Under the pieces are notes generated by a model. The model was not told where the DNA came from. It worked only from the letters and a program-made list of their open reading frames with translations, and ran no database searches. A stretch of 64,000 bases of DNA from Tribonema minus (lineage: Eukaryota > Sar > Xanthophyceae > Tribonematales > Tribonemataceae). Within the stretch, counting starts at the first letter, position 1; every line of letters starts with the position of its first letter. The position numbers were made by a program, and so were the translations under genes. The DNA lies in contig JAFCMP010000111.1 in assembly GCA_017506865.1 (NCBI GenBank), positions 181,958-245,957 of the forward strand. The letters are read 5' to 3'. This document shows positions 55,888 through 64,000 of the stretch, piece by piece.

Positions 55888-57573
55888 CCATGTATTAAGC
55901 CAGGCATGGTCCTCTTTGTTCGCGTCGCCTCAGGGCTGCTCATGCCTAACTGTTGAGCTTTTGCAGTCAGCACTGGCAGTGACTACAGTACAGTGTCACC
56001 GCAACTATCCAAAACAGCACACAGTAAGTAGATTTGATGAGGCCCAGCCGATGATCGTGTGTGTGCACAGATGTCAACGCCAGCTCACTGTATCCCTCAC
56101 ATTACATGGAGTCATCGACCCATGGCACTGGCCCATGCACATAACTTTTGTCGAGTCGATGCTTGGTAAGCCATCACAGGGGAAGCCATGGTGATGATTC
56201 GTCTGCACAGATTTGCGGCACGGGTGGTGGCAGGGGGTGCACAAACAGAAGTGCGCAATGGGAACAGCTCACCAAGCGCAACCAAGGTGGGCTTGTCAGC
56301 GAGCGTGTCTGGCACAGGAACAGCACTTGAGCGTGCACAAGACCTCGTTGAGGGCACGAGCATTTTGCGCGGCCAGTCACAAATACCCTCAAGTCATATA
56401 TATGCTGCTAAAGCATGTTCTTGGTTACACACAAACTCACCAAAAAGTGCAGTTCAACGACGGTACATCGCAGTTCAATAAAAATAGTTGAAGTTGTCGG
56501 CGACCTCCATGTTGAAAGGCGCTGGCGGTGGGGCAGGCTGAGGATCGGCGCCGCTGGATAGCATGTTCAATATAGCGCAGCCTCGAGGCAGACCAGCAAA
56601 ACGCAGTCAACATAGCCCAGCCAGCAGCACCAGCAGAAAGGATGCACCACAGCGACGGATTGACAGGCATATAGCAGACAGCGAAGCAAGAGACGACGAG
56701 CCACACCGTACATCAGTTGTGGTACCACCGCCATCAAGCTTCGTGTATGTACCTCAGCCATTTTTCGGCTCCGTGGCACGATGCGAAGCTGCAGCTCCTG
56801 CGGTGAGAGAATGGTCAAACTGCGCTGGTGTGGATATCAGCGTGTCGCATCTTGTTTGATGGTACTTCAAGGTTAAGCTGAATCCACTTTTCCTATAGCG
56901 CATGGTGAGTGGAAAATTGAGCTTCGCATGCTTTGAGGCCCTCGGGTATTCACTTCCACAATTGCGTGCGTCGCTGGGTGTTGACTGCCGCAGCTGCGGT
57001 CTCAGCAATGGTCTGCAACTTGAGAGCGATGGGATCCGTTGCAAGCAAGGACGATGGCACCGTTACTTGTCGGTCGGCCTCCCAGCGCATAGTGTCAATG
57101 CGCCATGGCTCAAACTTCAACACTGCACTTGACACGCAGCCTGTAAATCCTCGCCCCCATGAAATGTGAATGGCAAGGCGCCGCTCTTCATGCACGCGAA
57201 GAACATACTGCGCCGCCTGCTCTCAGGTCTTGCTCGGCTATCATGAGTGCAAGCTCAAGCAAGCCCTCCCACTGCTATCATGCTGCACACGCGTGCTACG
57301 CAAATGCCAGTCAGAAGCCGGTCATCAGCGGCCATGGCAGCTCACGAACCTCAATCACCCTGCGCGCATGCATCACGGTGCTCATCACGCTACGGCTGCG
57401 GCCGCCCACGTGCCTCTGCGATGGGGGGGGGGGGGGGGGGGGGGGCGCAGCTACGCGGAGATGGCCCGCGCGTCGTTCAGCGTTTTAGCAGGCAGCCTTC
57501 ATGCTTTACGTGTATGGATACCACGTAGACACAGTCAATTGCTTATATATCAGGTAGACAGTAGGCACAGTCA
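55888..57573. other. intergenic, no gene seen
   Basis: Between the divergent reverse-transcriptase ORF and Tom40. Probably contains the 5' flank of the element and the promoter or 5' UTR of Tom40. No convincing coding block. A 23-base G run lies at 57423-57445. Confidence 0.45.
57423..57445 (+). repeat. poly(G) tract, 23 bases
   Basis: An uninterrupted G run about 130 bases upstream of the Tom40 start. Unlike the others it is G on the sense strand of the nearest gene. Confidence 0.85.
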
Positions 57574-60500
57574 ATGTTGACCTCAACGAATCTCCCTACT
57601 TCGCTCCAGCACAACTCAACATCATCTGTTGAACTTCAACTTCTCGCGCGCCGCCAGGAGGACGCGCAGCAGCTGGAAGCAACGCCCACGCTGCTCGAGC
57701 AGGCGGATGAGGCAGTGCTCAGCAAGGCGGAGACAGTGACGACGCCGCCGCTGTTCACGGACCAGTACAACCGCGTGAAGGGGCTGGTGCAGGCGGACAC
57801 GTGGGACGGCGTGCGCGTCGACATACAGCGCGCGCTCACGCCCACGTTCTTCTCGGCGTACAGCGGGCTGCTGGGGTCATCGGTGAGAGCGCACACTTGA
57901 AGTACATGGGTTTAAGCGCGGTCAGTTGAGGTTTGTTGCTGCAGCTTTACGGTGTCATGTAGGCTAGTTTCAACGGCAACACATACAGCGCGCGCTCACG
58001 CCCACGTTCTTCTCGGCGTACAGTGGCCTGCTGGGTTCGTCGGTGAGAGCGCAGCGTCGCGGTCAGCGTCGCTCAGCGAGCGGCAGTTTGTGAGCCTTGT
58101 CAGTTGAGGTTTGTTGCTGCGTATTTACGTCATGTCATGTAGGTTAGTTTCAACGTCAACACATCCAGCGTGCGCTCACGCCCACGCTCTTCTCGGCGTA
58201 CAGCGGGCTGCTGGGGTCATCGTTGAGAGCGCATACTTCAAGTACATGGTTTGAGCGCGGTCAGTTGAGGTTGGTTGCTGCAGGTTTAGGTCAGCTCAGT
58301 GAGCGCATGTAGTTTGAGCGTGGTCAGTTGAATACTTGCTGCTGCAGCAGTTTTGCGTCATGTAATTCAGGCTAGTTTTGACGTTAAGGGCGCGACCGCG
58401 AGACCCGTCGTGCATGAAGCTCGTTCGCGTCATTGTGTCTGTTCGGGTCTGCAAACGCATGCCTTGAGAGCGCGGCGCGCTCGCCAGACCCACTTGCTCG
58501 CGTCATCGACTCTGCATGTCACTCTTCGAGAGTGCTCAGGTGCGTGTGGCGTGGTACTTGCCTACCCTCAGCGGCGCTAGGCGGCGCTAGTGCGCTGGCG
58601 CCAGAGCAGCCCATGTCACGCACTTCGCTGGCCACGCGGTTAGGGTTAGGTTAGGGTTAGGGTTAGGGTTAGGGTTACGCCCTTTGCCGCCAGCCTTGTC
58701 AGCCTCCGTCAGCCGTGGCACTTCAACAAACGGTCATGACGCATCGCCTCCTACTTGCATGGCTGCACGCTGCAGCTACATGCGGCCGCCGCTGCTCGTC
58801 CGCCATGTTTTCAAGATGTGTGCGCCCCCTCTTGAAGTAGGTACTTCAAAGTCCATTGAAGAACTCAAATTGCGCTGCCTTCGATGGTTTCCATGCCTAG
58901 TCGCCTACGTGCTGCAGGCGTGCGCACTGCTGCGCACGCGCTGCGCACCTTTGTAGCACAACACAAATACTTCGCTTCATAGGGATAGGGTTAGGGCTAG
59001 GCGCCAGACGCGCATGCAGTCGCTCCTTCCGCGAGGCAAGGGCCGCCAATGTCTCTCGCCCCCGCACGCCGCTCATGAGATTCACATCAGATCTGTCTGT
59101 CAAACTGCATTCGTCTCATCAATACGAAATTTATCATAGACCTGAAAGGGTGTTTGCGTGCGCCTTTCTGTCCATGTTGTTTTCGCTGTGATGCGCAGGC
59201 GGTGCAAGGCGGTAACGCGCTGACGTTCACGTCCACGGTGGTGTCAGAGGACCAGACGCGCGTGCTCATGGGGCGCATGAGCAAGGACGGCGACCTGGAT
59301 GGGCGCGTCTTCTGTCCCATAGGTACGTAGGTATCGATGCTGCGCCAATCCTCACCCTGTTCCTATGCCACCTTAGTCCTGGCGACCCCTGCACGGGCGC
59401 TTCTTCTGTCCCATAGGTACGTAGGTATAGATGCGGCGCTAACCCTAACCCCAACCCTAACCCGAGACCTTCGTCCTGACCGTAAGAAGCATGCGGCAGC
59501 ATACCCCTTGCACTTGAACAGACGCTAACCTCAACCCTAGCCCAAGCCCTAATTTAACCCTAGAACGTAACTCAAGCCGTAAGAGGCATGCGGCGGCATA
59601 CCGCTTGCACTTGAACAGAAGCGCGTGCTCATGGGTTGCATGAGCAAGGACGGCGACCTGGACGGGCGCGTCTTCTGTCCCATAGGTATGTAGGTATGGG
59701 GGCTGCGCGAAGCATACCCTCTGAATCTTACAAGGCCCACACTGTCTGTGATTTACGTCATCATTGCATCGGGGAGTATTTGCATGCGGCAGCGCACCCC
59801 TGGGTTTTCAGCGAAGCGCATGCTCAGACCATTCGCGTCTATAAATGCATCCAAATGGGTCATCGGGCGCGGCTTCTGTCCCATAGGTATGTAGGTGTGG
59901 GTACCGCGCGCGAAGCATACCCCCTGAACCTCTCGCTATGCCCAGACCATCAGTGTCTTCTTGCGTCACCATTTTCATTGGGAAGTGTCTGCATGCGGCA
60001 GCAGACCCCTTGGTTTTTAGCAGAGCTCATGCTCAGCGTGTGGCGTGTGATTTCCCAATGTGGCACGTCACCGGGCTGCACTTGCGCACTACGCAGTTGC
60101 CCTGACTGATCACGGCGCCCTCTCGACGCGCAGGCAACATACTGGGCAAGGTGCAGTTCACGCTGGGGGCGCAGGACACCATACAGGCGACCGCGGAGAT
60201 GAAGGACAGCAGCTCGGCGTGCCAAGTGACCGCGGGGCTGGGGACGTTCGGGTTCAGCTTCAACCAGGTGACGCCCCTACTGTACCTGGTTGCTTGCAGT
60301 TGTGCAAGTTGAAGTTGAAGAATCTGCTACTGCACTGGTTGTTTTGTCGGTTGTCAGAGCAGTGTCAAGCCTCGCTCAGTTGAACCCTACAGCGCTTGGA
60401 GATCGCTGCAGTAGATGAGTCGAGTGAGTAGTTGAACTTGAAGAACATGTGCGGGCGTCGCCATGCACTGCTGTCATGTTTTATGCCCAAGCTCGCAGCG

Positions 60501-63418
60501 GCAGACAAAGTCAGCTGCCACGGTGGCGCATGCATACAGACATGCATGCATGTAGGCTGGTGCAGTGGCGGTGCGCTGCTGTGTGTATCCGTCTCTCTTG
60601 CAAACACCATTCGAATCAGGAACGCTTCTGTGTAGTACACCATAGGATTCAGAAACGCTACGGGTGTACGGGTATATGGCACCTCATGTTACCTACCGTT
60701 TGTGGCGCCGTGTCTTGTTCGGGCCCACAGCTTGTAGTGGCGAGAGCGAGCGCGTATGGCAAAGTTTGCCTATACAGACAAGTATTTCAGGTACGCATCG
60801 CCATCACCACCTACGAACGTCACTGCGTGCCTCCTGTCTGGCAGGGTCTGACGGCACGCCTCACTGTGGGCTTGAACGTCATTATTATTTGCTTGCTACC
60901 TCTACCCTGGCTCGTAAGACGACAGGAGCCGTGCATGCCATTCTACATGGTGTTTGCTGAGGCATCGCCAGCAGCATGCCCCTTTAGAACCCATGACTGT
61001 GTTTCCTCTGTTTGGCAGGCGCTGACGGCACGTCTCACGGCGGGCATGGGCGTACAGTACTCTCTATGCTAGCCTACCAGCTACTGTAGTACTCTGCTGC
61101 AGCTACGTGCCTACACTTGCTGGACGGCACCAGTCAAGAAGTGGTGCACGCGCTGCTTCCTCCCCCGGGGCTCGTCGCAAAAAGTACACATTCCGAGGCC
61201 TGTTTCCCCTGTCAAAAACTCATGACTGTGTTTTGTTTTCTCTGGTTGGCAGGCGCTGACGGCGCGTCTCACTGCGGGCATGGACTGTACGTACCACGCG
61301 CAGATGGGGGATGCGCCCATTAGCGTGGGGGGGCAGTACCAGACGCGCGACTGGACTGGCAACGTGCTGTACGGGCCGGTGCGTCACCTGTTGAAGTTCT
61401 TATTTGCATTTTGAACTTTATAATTCAGCGGCAAACATGCAGGCCGGGCTGTACAGGTCGGTGCATTGCCTGTTGAAGTTCTTGTTTGCAATTTGAACTC
61501 CGTGCTTCAGAGAAATGTGCCGCACGTGGCGGTACGTCACCTGCTGAAGTACAGTTTGCTCTGTTCTCGTTGAGAGGCGACATGCTGTATGGCACCTATT
61601 GAAGTCGGTTGTTGAGTAGATGAGTGGCCCCTTTTTCGCACCCAAGGCTTGAGTATGAGTGTAAGTATTGACGTGCCATGTTGTCATGTACTGTCTTCAT
61701 TCAGAGGCAGCGTGCTGCACGGGCGAGTGCATCACGTGTTGAAGTGGTTTTTGCTCAGTTGAACAGTGATGCCATCCGCAAAAGGTGACTTGCCCTCTCA
61801 TCACGAAACCGATGCAGCACTTGCGAGCTGCGCACTGCAGTCTTTTGTTGCGTAAGCTGACCTGGCGCAAGCAGCTAATAGATGCACATGTGCACGGCCA
61901 TATATGCACATGTGCACGACCATATCGACAGGCATCCTCCGTCTATGCCTGCTTGCGCTGTTGCTAGTGCCGCCGTCAAGTGTTCTCAATGTTTGGAAAC
62001 GCACCTGTGTGTGCGAAAACAGGCCAGGTTTGCGCGTTGCAGCAACTGTCGCGCCGCGCGTAGGCACTGCACACGCACCACACGCCGCATTGCCTGCAGC
62101 AACCAGCACAGCTGCGGCCAGGTGCACAGAAGCGGCAGTGACGCCTCAGGTACAGCACAGTTACAGTGAGCAGCGCTCTGCCAGCAGCACTCTCCTCCCA
62201 TTGCACGCACGGCATGTCCCCCCCCCCCCCCCCCCCGCCCCCCCTTCTCCCCCCCTTTTCAAGCTCGGGCCGCCAGGGGCATGCCGTTCTGCCGCGGCGG
62301 TCGCGTTCTGCGCACTGACCACTGCTGCTGATGCTGCTGTGCTGTGGTGTGCTGTCTGTCCACTGTCTCCGCAGGGCATGATGCAGCTGCAGTACGCGCG
62401 GCACGTCAACGAGAGGGTGCAGCTCGGCGCGGAGCTCGCGCTCAACCCGCTGCGGCCGCAGGAGAGCGCCGTCGCTGTAGGTGAGCGTTGCCTGATCCTA
62501 ACCCTAGTCCCAACCCTGATCCTAACCCTAATCCTAGGTGACCTAGCCCCTTAGCGTCGCAGCGGGCTCGCTGCTGCGTGCGTAAGGCGGCAGCCTAACT
62601 GCGCATTGCCACGTCTTAGCAAGATGCATACTCGCCTAGGGTTAGGAGTAGGTCAGGATTAGGGTTAGGATTAGCGTTTGCACCCCTGTGCGCAGAGCGG
62701 TGCCTGAGTGGTGGCGACCCACAAGCTAGCGCCTCGTAAGGTTTAGGGTTGGCATGTATGCACAGCGATGTTACTCCACAGCATTTCTACAATCAAGCAT
62801 AGCACGATGATGCTGATGCGCGTTGTAAGCAGAGCAATGCCTTTGATGAATGCGGCGGCTGTCAGTGACGTGTGTCAGCACACGTTAAAGGCAGCGCTGC
62901 CCCCAGGAGAGGCATTTGCGAGCGCCGTTTATTTTGGCCTTGGAGGGATGTCGCTGGTCAACTCGGTAATGAGGGGCTGCCTCAGTGCTGCAACGCACCC
63001 TGCACAAACACATGAGAGACTTTGGGGTTTCGCTCTTGGTAAGATCAGGGTTAGATTTAGGGTTAGGTTAGTCTTGTTGTGATGCTGCAGTGCTGAGGTA
63101 TCCGTGTAACTGTCTCAACATGCAGGCCAGAAGAATAAATCAATAGTTGCACGAACTCCTCTTACCAAACAAAGACCACTGCACGACCCATTACACCAAA
63201 CTCACACTTTTTTGCTCGCTGTGACGCTCGTCTCAGGCGCGGAGTTCAACTTGAAGCAGTCCAAGTTGCACTTTGCGGTGAACGGCAGCGGCACGGTGGA
63301 CGGCAACATTGAAGTGCGCTTCCTCCCCATGGCGAGCGTGTCGTTCGCGGGGCAGTTGAACCACGTCGAAGACAAGCACCGCTTTGGGTTTGGCATGCAG
63401 ATGCACGTGCAGGGTTAG
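57574..63418 (+). CDS. TOM40: Mitochondrial import receptor Tom40 (beta-barrel pore)
   Basis: Six exons join in phase: 57574-57882, 59199-59322, 60134-60267, 61253-61378, 62375-62480 and 63237-63418 (TAG); about 326 residues, normal for Tom40. It shows the family pattern: YNRVKGLVQADTWDGVRVDI near the N-terminus, GRMSKDGDLDGRVF, FTLGAQDTIQATAEMKDS, ALTARLTAGMDCTYHAQ with QYQTRDWTGNVLYGP, LQYARHVNERVQLGAELALN, and a last exon rich in alternating beta-strands (VNGSGTVDGNIEVRFLP). The final strand RFGFGMQM matches the beta-signal (charged-x-Gly-x-x-hydrophobic-x-hydrophobic) read by the outer-membrane SAM machinery. Tom40 forms the channel of the TOM complex for nuclear-encoded precursors. The start at 57574 gives a variable N-terminal extension; an upstream exon is possible. 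Every intron carries junction copies, several also telomere-like tracts. Confidence 0.88.
57883..58390 (+). repeat. array of Tom40 exon-1 donor-side copies
   Basis: The end of exon 1 (CAGCGCGCGCTCACGCCCACG at 57826 through GTGAGAGC) is copied at about 57986 and 58166, periods 160 and 180. Each copy is preceded by GGTTTGTTGCTGCA, a TCATGTAGG and TAGTTTCAACG; two further copies of that intron part occur near 58262 and 58325. The copies still encode most of ALTPTFFSAYSGLLGSS and keep a GT donor-like site. Confidence 0.88.
58638..58677 (+). repeat. interstitial telomere-like repeat (TTAGGG)n
   Basis: About six TTAGGG units, one shortened to TTAGG, in Tom40 intron 1. It is the longest such run in the window; another, AGGGATAGGGTTAGGGCTAG, lies at 58981. 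Confidence 0.85.
59323..59915 (+). repeat. array of Tom40 exon-2 donor-side copies
   Basis: The functional donor (TTCTGTCCCATAG|GTACGTAGG at 59322/59323) is followed by copies at about 59400, 59672 and 59872. The 59630-59700 copy retains about 50 bases of exon, including ATGAGCAAGGACGGCGACC. All keep TTCTGTCCCATAGGTA.GTAGGT, so every copy holds an intact donor-like site. Confidence 0.88.
59439..59563 (-). repeat. degenerate CCCTAA tracts in Tom40 intron 2
   Basis: CTAACCCTAACCCCAACCCTAA at 59439 onward and a looser run at 59523-59563, between successive junction copies. The orientation is opposite to the TTAGGG run in intron 1. Confidence 0.7.
60840..61252 (+). repeat. array of Tom40 exon-4 acceptor-side copies
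   Basis: The functional acceptor (TTGGCAG|GCGCTGACGGC at 61252/61253) is preceded by copies at about 61018 (TTTGGCAGGCGCTGACGGCA) and 60846 (TCTGGCAGGGTCTGACGGCA), spaced about 170-235 bases. Each has the same upstream block ('catgactgtgttt'). Confidence 0.85.
61379..61760 (+). repeat. array of Tom40 exon-4 donor-side copies
   Basis: The exon end GTGCTGTACGGGCCG followed by GTGCGTCACCTGTTGAAGTT is echoed at about 61447 (GGGCTGTACAGGTCGGTGC), 61527 (GTGGCGGTACGTCACCTGCTG) and 61708 (GTGCTGCACGGGCGAGTGC), each followed by a TTGAAGT-TT block and 'gaac'. Both sides of this exon therefore carry junction arrays. Confidence 0.75.
62218..62236 (+). repeat. poly(C) tract, 19 bases
   Basis: A sense-strand C run, extended by further C-rich sequence to about 62258, in Tom40 intron 4, about 140 bases before the acceptor. 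Confidence 0.8.
62492..62752. repeat. degenerate telomere-like tracts in Tom40 intron 5
   Basis: CCTAACCCTAGTCCCAACCC and relatives at 62492-62540 (C-rich strand up), then TAGGGTTAGGAGTAGG at 62636-62677 and GGTTTAGGGTTGG near 62740 (G-rich strand up). A further TTAGGG-type tract lies at 63043-63070. Opposing orientations flank the same intron. Confidence 0.7.
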
Positions 63419-64000
63419 GGGGGGGGCGGGGGAGGGGGGGGGGCACACGAGGCAGCGCCCAACAACACAGCACGCGCCGCATGTCTCATACGCTTTGAAA
63501 AGGGCGCCGCGGTGGCGGCCGAATGTACACACGCGCGCTGCGCGCCGCCGACGCACCGCCCGTATACTTGAAGTTTGCCATGCGCGCACTGCTTTTTGTT
63601 GCCTCACACTGCTCCGGGATTGTCGCAAGCATTCTAGACATGTCCCAGTTCGTTGGGCACTCGATGCAGCATGCTGAGCTCACCAAAGTCGATGTGCTCC
63701 TTGCTCACGAATCGTGCCGCCAACGGTGACTTTGAAGCCGGTGGTGCATTTATCAGCATGCATGCCACCAGTTACTGATCAGTTGTGGCTTTTTTGAAGC
63801 TTTGAGTGCCCAGCAAACTTTCCATGGGTTCACAAGCAGCAAGTGCTCCATTGGCAAATGCAACAACAAAAAGAACAGCATACATCACAGCACTGTGTGG
63901 CCAGTTGGTCATTCTTCACGCTGGTCAACAGGCATGGTCTGCACAGTGCACATCAAGCTGCGCAACCCATGCTGCACACCCAAAGTAAACGCGGCGCGCG
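63419..64000. other. 3' flank of Tom40
   Basis: It opens with G-rich runs (63419-63442) immediately after the Tom40 stop. No gene is recognisable; the poly(A) signal is not obvious. Confidence 0.45.

Noticed and set aside
55885..57200. Second ORF or nucleic-acid-binding ORF1 of the retroelement
   Set aside because: The region upstream of the RT start has only short frames without zinc-knuckle or other element motifs.
57985..58230. Additional alternative exons of Tom40 from junction copies
   Set aside because: Copies lack a matching acceptor at the right place, carry only exon fragments, and the protein is complete with the six exons given.
58638..58677. Chromosome end
   Set aside because: The TTAGGG run is short, inside an intron, and coding exons continue on both sides.

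Overview
This is a eukaryotic nuclear window. Genes are split into many short exons (mostly 55-460 bp) by long introns with clear GT..AG borders, two core-promoter-like TATAAATA motifs are visible, and there is no operon structure. The gene content (a D27/DUF4033 plastid isomerase relative, FNIP-like leucine-rich-repeat proteins, GPI-anchored-type secreted proteins, an SLC35B/UAA transporter and a Tom40 porin) together with GC-rich exons and TTAGGG-type interstitial repeats suggests an alga. My best guess is a photosynthetic stramenopile of the brown/yellow-green lineage, but this is an inference from style and not a proven placement.

Layout: 1.4-7.1 kb (+), calponin-homology-like domain gene with a long low-complexity N-terminus. 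10.3-14.5 kb (+), D27-like (DUF4033) beta-carotene-isomerase family gene. 14.5-17.1 kb, convergent intergenic region with a remnant of a retroelement 3' end. 17.1-23.5 kb (-), UAA/SLC35B-type nucleotide-sugar transporter in 6 exons. 24.7-26.7 kb (-), FNIP-like LRR gene with an apparent frameshift. 27.4-32.2 kb (-), 8-exon secreted cysteine-rich gene (copy A). 33.0-35.1 kb (-), second FNIP-like LRR gene. 35.3-36.2 kb (+), unrecognised intronless reading frames. 36.6-43.3 kb (-), multi-exon gene of unknown function. 46.1-51.7 kb (-), second 8-exon secreted cysteine-rich gene (copy B, paralogue of A). 52.0-55.9 kb (-), non-LTR-type reverse transcriptase ORF with a C-terminal PD-(D/E)XK-like nuclease. 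57.6-63.4 kb (+), Tom40 mitochondrial import pore in 6 exons.

The genes are unrelated in pathway; they are ordinary single loci apart from the A/B paralogue pair and the LRR pair, which alternate on the minus strand. I worked out the exons by hand from splice sites and checked that reading phase is preserved across each junction, so the exon borders for Tom40, the UAA transporter, D27 (3' part), the CH gene and both paralogues are well supported, while first exons are less certain.

The most unusual signal is genome-wide in style: in at least six genes, introns contain arrays of two to five decaying copies of the adjacent exon-intron junction (exon edge plus splice site plus flanking intron). 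These look like repeated tandem duplication of splice-junction segments and account for much of the intron length.
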